A DNA stretch of 64,000 nt from Ricordea florida (lineage: Eukaryota > Cnidaria > Anthozoa > Corallimorpharia > Ricordeidae), in NCBI GenBank assembly GCA_949710005.1, contig OX453283.1:25943135-26007134 (forward strand), given 5' to 3'. Within the stretch, counting starts at the first letter, position 1, and each line of letters begins with the position of its first letter. This document shows, in pieces, positions 11,976-22,596 of this stretch. The notes beneath the pieces were generated by a model. It was not told the origin of the DNA, did not search any database, and saw only the letters and a program-made list of their open reading frames with translations. The translations under genes were made by a program, and so were the position numbers.

Positions 11976-13239
11976 TTGCATCCTTACATCTGCATAATTT
12001 TTTCTTTGACACAGTAAACTCAAACTGGTCCTGTTTTCACCCGTTCTGGTTTTCTCGCCGCCCTCGGCTCTCCGAGGATGCGTCAAATTAAAATGAGTTG
12101 AAAGATTGTTGTTTATTGTTGTTTCGTATAAAACCCAAAACTCGCAATGTTATTGGCTTCCAAGGATCGCCGTTTTGGGCTACCTGTGGTATAACTAAAC
12201 CGCTTGTCACCAGTGCTTGCGATTTTCAGTCAACAAAATTTTAAATGGTAATCCGGGTGGAAATGTCACTTGATAAAATTCTTTGTTCCAAGCGTAACGT
12301 TCTTTACACTGGGCAGACGTTTTGCGCAATACATTAAACTTCGAAGATTTGATATAATCGGAAATATTAGCGCTGTGCATTGGAACATTCACGGGGAAAG
12401 AAGAACAGAGAACTTTTGGCGACTGTTGAAAGTAGAAGACGAGTCTAGTGAGGTAAGTTGTATGATTTAATTTTACGAAACAGGCGTTTTTCCCTGTCCC
12501 TGGACAAAAGTAACGTTAGGTCTAAGAAAAATATCGTTAAGTTGTTAAGCCTCGTAAACAGGCTAAAACACTATGTTGAGCAACGAAAGTCGCCACGCAT
12601 GTTTAACGTAACAACTGTGCCATGGCGACATTTTGGTCGAGATATGCCTATCAAAAGCGATTTAAAAAGTTTTTAAGCTTTCTCCCGTCTAAGGTGTTTC
12701 CCTTATTTAAACGGGGGTGTTCAAAATCGTTTGCTACTTAAATAAGCCGTAATTATGGTTAAATGGTGTTTTGAACCATACGCATTCAGTTTGCGCGGAG
12801 ACTTCACACACAACAACTAATTTCAGTTGTGTTTATTCAGTCCATCGTGTAAGGCCGAGAAAGCGACGCTTTTGCAAAACTAATCTGCGTGTCGCATTTA
12901 ATTTTGTTTTTACTACCTAAGGTTTTGCTCGCTCATAGTTAATGCGCTGTTACGCTGTGCAATGTTTCATGTAACCTGTCTCTAAATCTGGAATCGATTT
13001 TGATTCACTTGTTGAGGTTCAAACTCACGTTCATCTTTTCGCGGTACAACTCAACTGGGCAAGAAAATTCGCACGCACGCACGCATTTGACAAGAAATTA
13101 TTCTCAATTTTCGGAACTGTCGTTTCCTATAAATGCGCAATTGATCATGAACTCTTGGTATGGACTGAACAGCAAAGAAAATTTACGGTTTTTATACTGG
13201 AAGTTTCCTTATTAGTTCTGGTTGCTAGAAAAGTTGGAA
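11976..13239. other. Intergenic, nothing recognised
   Basis: Short unrelated open frames on both strands, no family motifs. A GTAAGT sequence near 12452 follows an open stretch, but nothing identifies it as an exon. A short GCAC run lies near 13070. Confidence 0.5.
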
Positions 13240-13390
13240 AGGTTTCCGTACAGGTCCCTACTTCATTATGCATGCTGAAGCTGTCTTGTCTGGTGTAATG
13301 CACGTGGAAATATTTCTTGTGTTCGAAGAACGAAATAGTATAGTTACAGAATGCATAATGAAGTGACGGATCTGTGCGGAAATCTTACCA
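13240..13390. mobile_element. Foldback MITE, family B, copy 1
   Basis: Ends are inverted (GTTTCCGTACAGGTCCCTAC / GGATCTGTGCGGAAATCTTA), with CTTCATTATGCATGC and its complement inside. The interior matches the copy at 14233-14385 in the opposite orientation. Confidence 0.8.
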
Positions 13391-14075
13391 AATTATTTAC
13401 AGTAATACTTAAGAATCTATAAAATCCTTGACCAGATTACGATTCATGTTAAATTTAAAAGCAGATACTGATTTAAGGGTTTTAAGATAGGTATACAATG
13501 GAGTTCCAGATACTAACTATTCTATAATAAAACGTCCTCTGACCACTAGCATTCTTAGAAAGAGGAATATTCAGGATCTGTGAACTTCTTGTGGTACGCT
13601 TGCTTATTTCTCCTCGCTTTATGAACTGGGAGGAAAGGTATTCTGGCACACGGGATGTTGGGCATTTAAAAGCCACGACAGCGTTCCTAAAGCGTATTTG
13701 TGTTGCTACTGGTAACCATTTAAGCTCTTTTAGAACTGGTGTGATGTGATCATATTTGCGTGCCGGAGACTGGTCACGATTCGAGAAGCGAAGTTCTGGA
13801 TACTTTGTAATTAACTTACATTGCGCTTCGATGTGTTCGCCCATACGTTGGAACAATAAAGAAGTTTACTAAAAACTAAAGCATTTATAATGGTTACAAA
13901 AGTACGTTTGCCAAAAACGTGCTTTGTGCGGCTTATTTGACTGAGACAAGACATACAGGAGGAGACAGTTTTGGTAATGTGTTCGTCATGGGTCACGATC
14001 AAGTTTGTGTCCAAAATCACCACAAGGTCTTTAGCGGTGTTTTCAGGTATGAGTTCTTTTCCCACATAGGTGAGG

Positions 14076-14115
14076 GGTAAGATTTCCGCACAGGTCCCTA
14101 CTTCATTATGCATGC
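14076..14115 (+). mobile_element. Solo terminal inverted repeat of family B MITE inside the LINE
   Basis: Forty bases (GGTAAGATTTCCGCACAGG through CATTATGCATGC) match one end of the family B elements, with no second end nearby. The piece lies between LINE segments encoding LTF and LTYVGKEL, so it is a partial insertion or an internal-deletion remnant. Confidence 0.65.
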
Positions 14116-14232
14116 TAAAGCCGCAAAAGAAAGGTGAGGAGAGGAGTGGCCATTCTAGAGTGCATTTGCCTGCTGCCAAAGGCCATTAGTTTAGTTTTGC
14201 TTGGGTTCAACAATAAAAGGTTATTGGAATAC

Positions 14233-14385
14233 GGTACGATATCCGTGCAGGTCCCTACTTCATTATGCATTCTGTAACTATACTATTTCGTTCTTCGAAC
14301 ACAAGAAATATTTGCACGTGCATTACACCAGACAAGACAGCTTCAGCATGCATAATGAAGTAGGAACCTGTGCGGAAATCTTACC
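14233..14385. mobile_element. Foldback MITE, family B, copy 2, nested in the LINE
   Basis: Begins GGTACGATATCCGTGCAGG and ends CCTGTGCGGAAATCTTACC, with the CATTATGCAT inner arms. Its interior is the reverse complement of copy 1 at 13240-13390. It separates LINE segments encoding DDLRRICQWC and NPSKTKLMAFG. Confidence 0.85.
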
Positions 14386-14504
14386 TTGGAACACCATTGA
14401 CATATTCTACGCAAGTCATCTGTTAAGTCAGCAAAGGCTTCCAAACTATCTTTCATTTTGAAGTAGATAACTAGCTTAGTATCGTCTACATAACTAATTA
14501 ATCG

Positions 14505-14838
14505 ATTGATATCGGAAATCGATGACCAATCGATGGCCAAAAAATTCGTGTTTTTTAATTGCCATCGATTGTCATCGATTACCGTATCTTTTGGGGAGGT
14601 AAAAAAATGATTTGACAGGAGAAATATGGTGACATGTAATTGTGAAGATCATCGTTACCATCAACAACAGTAACAATAACTTTATTGATCTCTCTAAATG
14701 CGGGTGAGGACTCGAGCTTGTGATTATCGATTGGTCATCGATTGGCCGATAGCAATCGATAACAATTAAGTAATTGTTATCGATTGATATCGATTGATCG
14801 ATTGGTTTCCGATGATCGGTTGTCGTCGATTGATCAGG
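14505..14838. repeat. ATCGATTG-rich foldback block inserted in the LINE reverse transcriptase
   Basis: The word ATCGAT and one-base variants recur many times, clustered at both ends in opposite orientation (ATCGATTGATATCGGAAATCG on the left; ATCGATTGGTTTCCGATGATCG on the right). The block splits the reverse transcriptase between its PILF-containing segment and its YVDD-containing segment, so it is an insertion. Confidence 0.7.
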
Positions 14839-15399
14839 CCGGGATATACTAAATAAAATTGGTTCTTGTATACTCCCCTGCGGAACGCCCCAGCTGATGG
14901 AAAACGGCTCTGACAAAGTTGAAAGGATTCGTACCACTTGTCGTCTTTCATTAAGGCAGCTACAAAACCACTGAATAACTGAGTTTGAGGCGCCCACATC
15001 TTGCAATTTCATGATCAGGGTTTCGTGCTTAACGCTGTCAAACGCCTTGCTCATGTCTAAAAACACTGCCGAAGTCAACATCTTGATCTATCCGTCTTAG
15101 AATAGGGTCGGTTGTTTCTATGACTTATGTTTCCGTCGAATGCTATTTAATTTCTTGTTACCACTTTAGGTTTTTGTTAGCCTATGGTTTGATTGCAGAG
15201 AAGAAGTGAATTGATTATGTACGACTTTTTGACAGACTTTTGACAAAACCGGCAGAAGCGAGATTGGCCTGTTGTTATTGGCCAATTCATGGTTTTCGGT
15301 TTTAGGGAGAGATGTTACTTCAGCTAATTTCCAAGTGGTGGGTAATATGCATGATTCAATAGAAGTGTTGATAAGTAATGGTAATAGGACTGAGTGGAG

Positions 15400-15546
15400 T
15401 CCAGTTCGGTCTGTTATACTACTACGTGAGAAATTTCTGAAATTTGATTGGCTAAGAGCAGTGGTATTTCTGCTTAATTTGAAATACCTGCATGTGAAAA
15501 TTACAAACCTTTTGCGAGTAGTAGTATAAACAAATAATAGCATGAT

Positions 15547-15578
<32 letters not shown>

Positions 15579-15937
15579 AGATATTTCAAAATTGTCTCAA
15601 ATTTCACTCGCCTAACGGCTCTTGAAATTACGTACAACAATTTTGAAATATCCCTCGTGGTATTTATTCCAAATATCACTACAAACCATGCTATTACCTA
15701 TACTAATCATACGAGTGATAAACAAAATCGGACGCCCGCGTAGCGGGAGTCCGATTTGTTTAATCACGAGTATGATTGCAGACCGAATTGGACGACACAA
15801 AGTCTTATTACCAATTAATCATAACTGTAACAAAATTTGTGATGTATAAACTTCTTTTTTTTAATCAAAACACATGAAATTCCAAGATTTTTTATGCCAG
15901 AAGTGAAAAAAAAGCCATTTAAGCGCGCGCGTGATGG

Positions 15938-15972
<35 letters not shown>

Positions 15973-16060
15973 TGTCCTATTTAACTGCCCTATTAAGGCT
16001 GAAATCAGGGCAGTTGATAGCCAATCAGATTTGAGAATTTTGTTATAGTTATGATTATAG
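15400..16060. mobile_element. Cluster of foldback MITE sequences nested in the LINE
   Basis: Contains a palindrome at about 15553-15680 (GTGATATTTGGCATAAATAC against GTATTTATTCCAAATATCAC) and a second at about 15700-15780 (ATCATACGAGTGATAAACAA against TTAATCACGAGTATGAT). The second is related to the element at 51437-51525. Together they separate LINE parts encoding VRVLKDCLDLP and NTSIESCILPTTWK. Confidence 0.7.
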
Positions 16061-16218
16061 ATGTAAATTTTACTGGAAGGTCAAGGCAGTCTTTTAAAAC
16101 ACGAACAGGAATCTTGTCGATCCCTGGGGCTTTGTTTGAGGGCAATGATGATATATGCGTTCTATCTCACCACTGCCTATAGTATCCAACTGGAACTCCT
16201 CGCTCAAAGGGTATTGTC

Positions 16219-16616
16219 CAGGGGCACCCAACGAGAATATAGTTCAAAACCACTTAAACATAGCATTGTTAAAGTGTTTTAGTATTTAAAAGGTAGATAT
16301 AAGCATATTTTTATCCCCTAAAATTTTTTAATCTGTTCGGATTTCCTAGCTGAAAGTCTTGTGATCCGAAAATTATAGCGATCAAAACTTACCTTTACGA
16401 AAATTTCAGCCAGAAAAAAGGCTCCCGAAAATTCTAGGTGACCTTTTTACGTTAAAAATCCGTTGAAAATGGGCAATAATACCATTTTTTAGATGTTCGA
16501 AAATCCTAGGAGAGGCAAACAAGCAAGAATTTTTTTTTAACAAATGTTCCGAAAATTCTAGATCTCAATCGTCTTCCGAACAGATATTTTCCGAAAATTG
16601 ACGTTGGGTGCCCCTG
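16219..16616. mobile_element. TIR element (CAGGGGCACCCAACG ends) nested in the LINE
   Basis: The left end is CAGGGGCACCCAACG, the right end CGTTGGGTGCCCCTG. ATTGTC occurs immediately outside both ends (16213-16218 and 16617-16622), giving a 6-bp target duplication. The interior repeats CCGAAAAT-CTAG motifs in both orientations. No coding capacity. Confidence 0.85.
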
Positions 16617-16991
16617 ATTGTCTTGGAACAAAATAATTCGGATCAGTGTTATGTTGCAGTCGTTAGCCAATGACTGGATTTTGTCAACAGAACTTTGGCC
16701 AACTGAAACAAAAAACTGATTGAACTCGTCTGCAACAGTTTTGTTATCCTTGCTGAAAATTCGCTGGTATGTAGATTTTCTAGGAATTATGTTACAAATT
16801 GTTTTCCAAATGTTGTTTGTATTGCCAGGGTTTCTCAGTTGGATCTGTTCTATGAAGAATTCTCGTTCAGCATAATTTCTCTTTTAACCACCTGTCTGAA
16901 GTTTCTGTAAGCCGTCCAAGCCATTGGGTCGTTACGCTTTCTTGCCTCTTTGCGCCAATAGTCTCTTGTTTTCATCAGTGCGCGTATATTA

Positions 16992-17331
16992 AACAATTAG
17001 ATTATGAGCTCGAGATTTCTATCGCGTGATAGTTGACGAGGGCGCAGACCGAGTCAACTATCACGCATAGAAATCGATAGCGAATAATCTAATTGTTTTT
17101 GTATAAATCTACTAGTCGTTCAAAACTTTGTCTTTTCTGGACCAGCCTCGACCAGTAAACTGTCTAAATCTTCTTCACAGACACTTCGAAAACGTGAAGA
17201 AGCGTCCGCCATTTTGTTAGCAAGGGACACTGCTGCGCTACTCACTATCTATCACAGAGTAGATAGTGGGTAGCGTAGCCAATCAGAGCGCGGCATTTGT
17301 GATAGAATGCTAGTAGATTTATACTAATATC
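16992..17331. mobile_element. Compound foldback: two MITE-like palindromes inside the LINE
   Basis: One palindrome (about 16992-17096) pairs AACAATTAGATTAT and TATCGCGTGATAGTTGAC with their complements. The adjacent one (about 17098-17331) has inverted ends TATAAATCTACTAG / CTAGTAGATTTATA and an inner arm CGCTACTCACTATCT. They separate the LINE segments HGKPNPCITD and DYWRKEARKRND. Confidence 0.75.
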
Positions 17332-17597
17332 AGTTATACATGGATTAGGCTTTCCGTGAACTTTGAAAGTTTTAATCCGAGCATTCTGGTCGAGTATGGA
17401 AGAAATGTCCAAATTTGCACTCTCATTCGGCAGGAAGGCATAAAACATAATCCACAGTGCTGACAGTTCGCTTAATAGTTCATGCCTGTTGTCCTGAGAT
17501 ATACCACTAACATGTAATAAGACAGGGGTGTAGCCACCTGTACGCACGGACGCACGTGGGTCCGGAAAAATGCCGCAAAAAGAAAATAAAAGTTACT

Positions 17598-17794
17598 AGT
17601 ATAAATACTCAGGTGATTATACGAAATCGCGCGCTCTGATTGGTTCGCTATCTCGGATTATCAGCCGATAATCACCTCGACGAACAAAATGGCTGCCAGT
17701 CGTTCGCGCGCTTTTGATGAAATAAAATTTTTTTCCTGTTGTACAATGCTTTTTCTTTTCTTTTTTTAAAATAATCACCTGTGTATTTATACTA
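17598..17794. mobile_element. MITE with AGTATAAATACTCAGGTGATTA ends
   Basis: Terminal inverted repeats AGTATAAATAC-CAGGTGATTA and TAATCACCTGTGTATTTATACT. It includes CGCGCTCTGATTGGTTCGCTA, a phrase that recurs in other MITEs of the window. Confidence 0.75.
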
Positions 17795-18740
17795 AAACAA
17801 TTATTGAATATTCTTTATTCTTCCTCACTGAGTTACGAAAAATGTGCGTCCATCCATGCCACGCCCCTGCGAGAAAGCTGGAACCGAGAGCCCGGAGCAC
17901 GTGTACACGCGTCTGTCCGCCATATTGCGATCCAATCCAAGCCAAGTTAAAAAATTTTGTTTTCAGTCCCACTTCGCTCACAGTGAGACTCCTCGACCCA
18001 AGGCCACCCAGATAACAGATTAGTGGCGAGTTTCGGCCGACTAAAAAGATGATTCTTTTGCAATCTTGATAGGTTTTGTACAGCTATTAAGCAAATTATA
18101 TGCATTTTTAGCGAAATATAAAACGTTTGTAGAGATTCTATTGTTTAGATACTCGATCGTGATTGGATAATTGCCAACGAGTCCACCGAGCGAAGACGCG
18201 AGGTGGACGAGGCGGCAGCATTTTAGAGCCGATGCGCGTGAAAATCAGGAGGCGAAAAAATACCAAGTGAATCGGTGAAAGTGTCCGTTAATGTAATATA
18301 ACAGTAGACTAAGCGGTAAACCAATCAGAGCGCGAATTTTGGTGTCAAGTCAGCGCCTTTCACGTGATACGGAAGTGCTCTACCATTTAAGCCTGCATTC
18401 TCAAATCCTTGAGACCTGTGCAGTTATGTGTTTTGAGGATTAAAGCAGCTATTTCCTGCTGGCATCCTACTCGTTTGGACTTGCAATAATTATTTGTTGT
18501 CGAACAGCCAACAATTATCGAGTGCATCATTGCCGAACTAATCTCAAAAAATTCACAATTCTTTACCAAGGACCGAAGATCTGGAATTCCCTTCCTGTTA
18601 CAATCACTTCTATGTCAAGTTTTCCTAACTTTAACAAAAAACTGCTAGAGTTTTTGGTAAAATAATCATTGAATTGGCAAAGTCGCACACTCATTGCATT
18701 ATTTATGTAAACATGTTATGTCCGAGATGGCCTCAAATAA
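17795..18740. other. Intergenic; holds a dispersed repeat shared with 31735-31905
   Basis: Sequence 18015-18165 (AGTTTCGGCCGACT to CTCGATCGTGATTGGATAATT) matches 31735-31905 in the opposite orientation with scattered differences, so both are copies of one dispersed element. No coding gene recognised in the rest. Confidence 0.6.
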
Positions 18741-19005
18741 GGGCGGATCATTAGAAAAGTGATGGGAGGGGGGGTGGGGAATTTTCAGCTTGCACGATGT
18801 TTTTTTTCGCTCACTGCTTGTGCAGGAATGTTTTTTCAGGTGAACCCCTCTGCACGAATTTTTTTTACTACGTGTGAAAAAGTCACAATTGGACCTTTCC
18901 TCTGCATGAATTTTTTTTTTACCTCCTTCTTTGCATTTTCCCTTGCATGAATTTTTTTTTGGTTTACCCCCCCCCCCCCCCATCACTTTTCTAATGGTCC
19001 GTCCC
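18741..19005 (+). mobile_element. PIF/Harbinger-like MITE, family A, copy 2
   Basis: Ends GGGCGGATCATTAGAAAAG and CTTTTCTAATGGTCCGTCCC, flanked by TAA on both sides (18738-18740, 19006-19008). It shares the internal TGCACGAATTTTTTTT blocks with the other family A copies. A lysine-rich open frame on the minus strand is a by-product of the poly-T blocks. Confidence 0.88.
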
Positions 19006-19096
19006 TAAAAGCCTGGTGGTTTCTAGAGGTCACCTCGCCATACATTAAAGCAAATTTTAATCGCTAATGTATTAAGAAAAGAGGCAAAAAATAAAT

Positions 19097-19103
19097 GATG
19101 ATG

Positions 19104-19134
<31 letters not shown>

Positions 19135-19205
19135 GGATGAGGGGGTGGATGATGATGATGATGAGGATGAGGGGGAGGATGATGTTGTTGTTGTTGTTGT
19201 TGTTG
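19097..19205 (+). repeat. GAT/GAG and GTT microsatellite
   Basis: GATGATGAT with GAGGAT and GGGGGT interruptions, followed by nine GTT units. Confidence 0.92.
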
Positions 19206-19566
19206 TTCTCGTTGGCACTTAGTGACAACTGTAACTAGTTTGTATGAACATTTGTTTGGGTGGCCTGGGTTCGAGTGGTCGCACTGTAGATGTAATGAAA
19301 ATTTTAGTAGAAACCTAAAATTAACGCTTCTGTTCGGTTTTCTTAAAATTTCCCAAAAGTAAAGAGAAACAAGAAAAGTGGCCGCGGTTTCCATGGCAAT
19401 TCTCCGTGTTGTCGGTGAAAACCCGAACACAAAATAACCAGAATACGCGAAATATAAGTTGCAACCGTTTGCCATGTAAAATTTCGTGCACCAGAGCATA
19501 CGAAGAGAGATTGTTGGATAAAAATGTGAAAAATGATAAGGCAAAGTACTGAGGGGAAAGAAGCAT

Positions 19567-19638
19567 AAGAGATGGTTTTTAGCAAGACTCGACTTTCCGC
19601 GTGTGAGGCGGACGTGATAACCACTACACCGCAGGAAC
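19567..19638 (-). pseudogene. tRNA-Val(CAC)-like pseudogene or SINE head
   Basis: The minus strand starts GTTCCTGCGGTGTAGTGGTT, with an intact-looking D arm (A-box TGTAGTGGTTA) and an anticodon loop reading CCTCACAC (anticodon CAC). The 3' half lacks a TTCGAAA T-loop and does not pair with the acceptor stem, so a functional tRNA is unlikely. Confidence 0.65.
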
Positions 19639-19857
19639 GATACTACCGAGCCCTATTGTGAATATAAAGCATTATAGAAGAAACGCGCCGTCTCGTCTTT
19701 GTCTGAACTGCGGCTTATGTGTAAACAAGCAGAACTCAGTTTTATTATCTTTCTAACCGTTTATTTCCAAATAAATTCTCAAGGCCACAACCATCATTAA
19801 ACAATGAGGAAAGCTAAAATCTTAAAAAATGTAAAAGTTTTCGTAAAAACATCGAAC

Positions 19858-19976
19858 CATAAAAAGCGATAAATAAATATTCAATTTCAATTTTTTGCAA
19901 TTGTGGTTAAGCCTTAAAAACGGGATTCGAACACGTGACCTCGTGGATACCGGCGCGACGCTCTACCAGCAGACCC
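19858..19976 (-). mobile_element. tRNA-derived SINE
   Basis: The minus strand has an A-box TGGTAGAGCGTC and a B-box GTGTTCGAATCCC at tRNA spacing, followed by a short non-tRNA body ending in an AT-rich tail (AATATTTATTTATCGC). Confidence 0.72.
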
Positions 19977-19996
19977 GTGTGAATAACCAAAAGATA

Positions 19997-20172
19997 TATA
20001 GAGCGTTTTCACTCACGTGGCCAGCAGCTATGCAAATTTTTTGGAACAAAAGAAAGTTTTTACATAAGAGATCAACTCCCAGAGGATTAGTTTGGAACAC
20101 CAACATGGCCGCCGTTTCATTGTTTTGGAACACCAATATGGCTGCTGTGACGTCATGTGAAAACGCTCTATA
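19997..20172. mobile_element. MITE with TATAGAGCGTTTTCAC ends
   Basis: Terminal inverted repeats TATAGAGCGTTTTCAC and GTGAAAACGCTCTATA. The interior contains two AACACCAA(C/T)ATGG(C)CGC-like direct repeats. It begins next to the SINE head at 19976. Confidence 0.8.
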
Positions 20173-20295
20173 GGCAGTCACCAAAAAATTTACCCAGCTT
20201 TTGATTTTACATGCAAGCAACTCACTTCAATGGAAATTTGTAATTGACCTCATAAATGTTTAACTACCGTAAATCCTCTTTTAAGGAGATAGTTT

Positions 20296-20508
20296 TTAAC
20301 CTTTTAAGCCCCGAGGGGTCTCCCTGTGACGAGTAAAATCGTCCGGCGTTAGCCACATTAAAATCAATAAAGGCACTATTGGGGCTTAAAGGGTTTAGGA
20401 GAGGTTTTAACCCTTTAAGCCCCGAGGGGTCTCCCTGTGACGAGTAAAATCGTCCGGCGTTAGCCAGAGTAAAATCTATATAGACACTATTGGGGCTTAA
20501 AGGGTTAA
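20296..20508. mobile_element. Tandem pair of about 101-bp palindromic MITEs, AAGCCCC arm type
   Basis: Copies at 20296-20396 and 20407-20508 each run from TTAACC(C/T)TTTAAGCCCC to GGGGCTTAAAGGGTT. The core GACGAGTAAAATCGTC-GGCGTTAG is shared with the pair at 30563-30778, which has a different but equally self-complementary outer arm. GGAGATAGTTTTT precedes the first copy. Confidence 0.88.
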
Positions 20509-20618
20509 GAATGTGGCTTAGATATTCAAGGTATCTTTGGGGAGTGGCTTATCGGAAGGAGGCGGCTTCACAGAGAGAGTGGTTTATTGGTTTAGCCAAT
20601 GTATGGAAATGTATGGAG

Positions 20619-20687
20619 AGCAGGGTTGGTGCAGTGGTGAAAGATCTCGCCCTCCACCTCTGCGACTCGGGTTCGATTCCTCCTGTC
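20619..20687 (+). mobile_element. tRNA-derived SINE head, cut by a MITE
   Basis: A-box-like TGGTGCAGTGGTG and B-box-like GGGTTCGATTCC at tRNA spacing. The next element begins at 20691, within a few bases of the end of the tRNA-like part. Confidence 0.65.
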
Positions 20688-20690
20688 TTA

Positions 20691-21054
20691 GGGACCGTTC
20701 ATATTTTAAGGAGTAGGGGGGGCTGGTCGGATTTGGGGGAGTGTCAGTGGGAAATTAAGTGACCCCCCCTCAGCTTGCCAATTTTTTCACATGACCCCCT
20801 CAAAAGGAATTTTTTGGGGATGACCCCCCCTGGCCACCTGCAAAAGATGTTTATATTTCGTGAAGAAAGCAGGAGAGTTTCTCATCAATTTATGAAAACT
20901 TCATACCACTTTTTCATCGCATTTTTTTCGGTTGACCCCCCCCCCCTTTTTCTTCATTTTTTTTTGGGGTGGCCCCCCCTTTGAAGCCATTTTTTTTCAC
21001 GTGGCCCCCCCAAATCCCACCAGCCCCCCTATTCCTTAAAAAATGAATGGTCCC
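20691..21054. mobile_element. Harbinger-like MITE, family C, copy 1
   Basis: Ends GGGACCGTTCAT and ATGAATGGTCCC, flanked by TTA (20688-20690) and TCA (21055-21057). The C- and G-rich interior is divided by T-rich blocks. The ends resemble family A and the element at 37695-37894. Confidence 0.78.
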
Positions 21055-21690
21055 TCATGTGGGTCGAGTTTGCTGTTGGTTCTCTCCTTGCTCTGAGGGT
21101 GTTCCTCTCTTCCATAAAAACAAACACATCTAAGTTCCAATTCGATCTGGAAATTTTTTAAAGGGAACACAGTAACTGGGCTTCGCTGTTGTGGTTTACA
21201 TGCGTGATAGAAGCGCACACAGGCAAAGTCGACTAAATTTATTTCAATCTAAATTTAGTTTGAAGGCTTTCCTCAAAAATCGCAGTCTTAAAATTCAATG
21301 TGACAATTACAATTCCCTTATAATGCTTTTTGCATGTTCGGCTCAAGATTACTGACTAATCTCAGATCTTGTACCGTAACATTTAATAATGTAATTCGCT
21401 TGGATGATCTCATTGAGCAACATCAATTGCGTGATGTTTTTTTTTTTAGGAAAAGGGTTGGGTTAATAAATTTAGTCTTCAAGAGAAGGGTGGCGAAAGA
21501 AATTTCATCTTAGTAGATCGAGGGGAATGGCTTAATTGATGGAAATGGCATATATGAGAGGGGTGGCTTAATAGAGTTGCCGGCATATTTAAGTAAGGGG
21601 CGGTGGCATATTTAAGGAAGGCTGGGGGTGTGGCTTAATAGAGGATTAACGGTAACTTTTCCTCATCATAAAAAATCACTTGTTAATTTA
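21055..21690. other. Intergenic, nothing recognised
   Basis: AT-rich sequence with no family motifs; AGGAGTGGCTTAATAGAG-like phrases near 21540-21640 resemble text near 20510-20590. Confidence 0.5.
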
Positions 21691-21982
21691 GGGACGGACC
21701 ATTAAAAAAGTGATTGGGGGGGGGGGTGGGTAAACAACCAAAAAAAATTTCATGCAAGGGAAAATGCCAAGAATAACAAATTCATGCAAAGAAGAAGGTA
21801 AAAAAAAAATCATGCAGAAGGAAGGTCCAATTGTGACTTTTTCACACGTAGTAAAAAAAATTCGTGCAGAGGGGTTCACCTGGAAAAAAAATTCCTGCAC
21901 AAGCAGTGAGCGACAAAAAAAAATCCGTGCAAGCTGAAAATTCCCCACCCCCCCCCCCATAACTTTTCTAATGGTCCGTCCC
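21691..21982 (-). mobile_element. PIF/Harbinger-like MITE, family A, copy 3 (inverted)
   Basis: Ends GGGACGGACCATTA and AATGGTCCGTCCC, with TTA on both sides (21688-21690, 21983-21985). The poly-A blocks on the plus strand show inverse orientation relative to copies 1, 2 and 4. Confidence 0.88.
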
Positions 21983-22596
21983 TTAAAAGATCCAAACCAA
22001 ACGGGTTCGGAGAATTGGATAAAAAATGAGCTCAAGGGTACTGAATTTATTTTACACCACATTCTCTCAACTACCATATAAGGAGGTGTGTGGCACGTAC
22101 TAAGGAGAATTAAGACTAACATCTTGGGAGTGAAATGGGAAAGTTGAACGTCTGCTTATACAAGGTTCATAAATACATTGTATCTTCATTTCTGTTCTCT
22201 AACCTAGAAATTGCTTTAAGTGCGTTTCCCAGGTTACAAAGGAGCTTTGAACTGAAATGTTGAGAAACGCAACAAAGAAGACGAGGACGCCAAGGACGAC
22301 ACCAAAGAAAAGTTCAATTTGTCTTCCTTTTGTACCTTTGGCTTCATCTTTCTTACAATTTTCCAACTTTTACCATTCGTAATTCGTTACGAAATTCTCA
22401 ACCCAAATTTGCTGTTGTGTATTCGCGTTTTCGAGAGAACTTGAAAAAAATGGTCATTTCACGTCGTTGTTTTGCAGGTTACGGCAACGAAAACTACTAA
22501 TTTGTATTTTGCATGTGCAGTCTCATTGCAGTTCAATCAGGCTATTCGTCGGTGCCGTCCTAGCCACGTCATCGTTGTGTTTTCCTGACACGTGAC
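21983..22596 (-). other. 3' flank of the minus-strand glycosyltransferase gene
   Basis: Lies immediately downstream of the stop codon at 22599-22597. TTTATT (AATAAA on the minus strand) occurs near 22046. No other gene recognised. Confidence 0.5.

Larger units (their letters stand above)
13440..17547 (-). mobile_element. Degenerate non-LTR retrotransposon (LINE), minus strand, with nested insertions
   Basis: Reading from 17547 down: a linker segment (HGKPNPCITD, then DYWRKEARKRNDPMAW near 16960-16900), the start of the reverse transcriptase (KAPGIDKIPVRVLKDCL near 16130-16080), TWKLAEVTSLPK and NNNRPISLLPVLSK (15400-15200), VFLDMSKAFDSVKHE and GVPQGSI (15070-14860), ISYVDDTKL (near 14490-14460), NPSKTKLMAFGS (near 14190), and a C-terminal segment to about 13490. 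The frame is broken repeatedly by stops, shifts and inserted MITEs. No endonuclease domain was recognised. The motifs fit the CR1/L2/jockey group but I cannot assign a clade. Confidence 0.88.

Noticed and set aside
12395-12455. Possible exon ending at a GTAAGT near 12452
   Set aside because: No homology recognised, no partner exon, and no codon-level support.
18699-18986. Lysine-rich small basic protein candidate (also 21688-22122 and 37364-37672)
   Set aside because: Generated by poly-T/poly-A blocks of family A MITEs and present wherever a copy lies.
19567-19638. Functional tRNA-Val gene
   Set aside because: No T-loop and no matching acceptor stem 3' strand.
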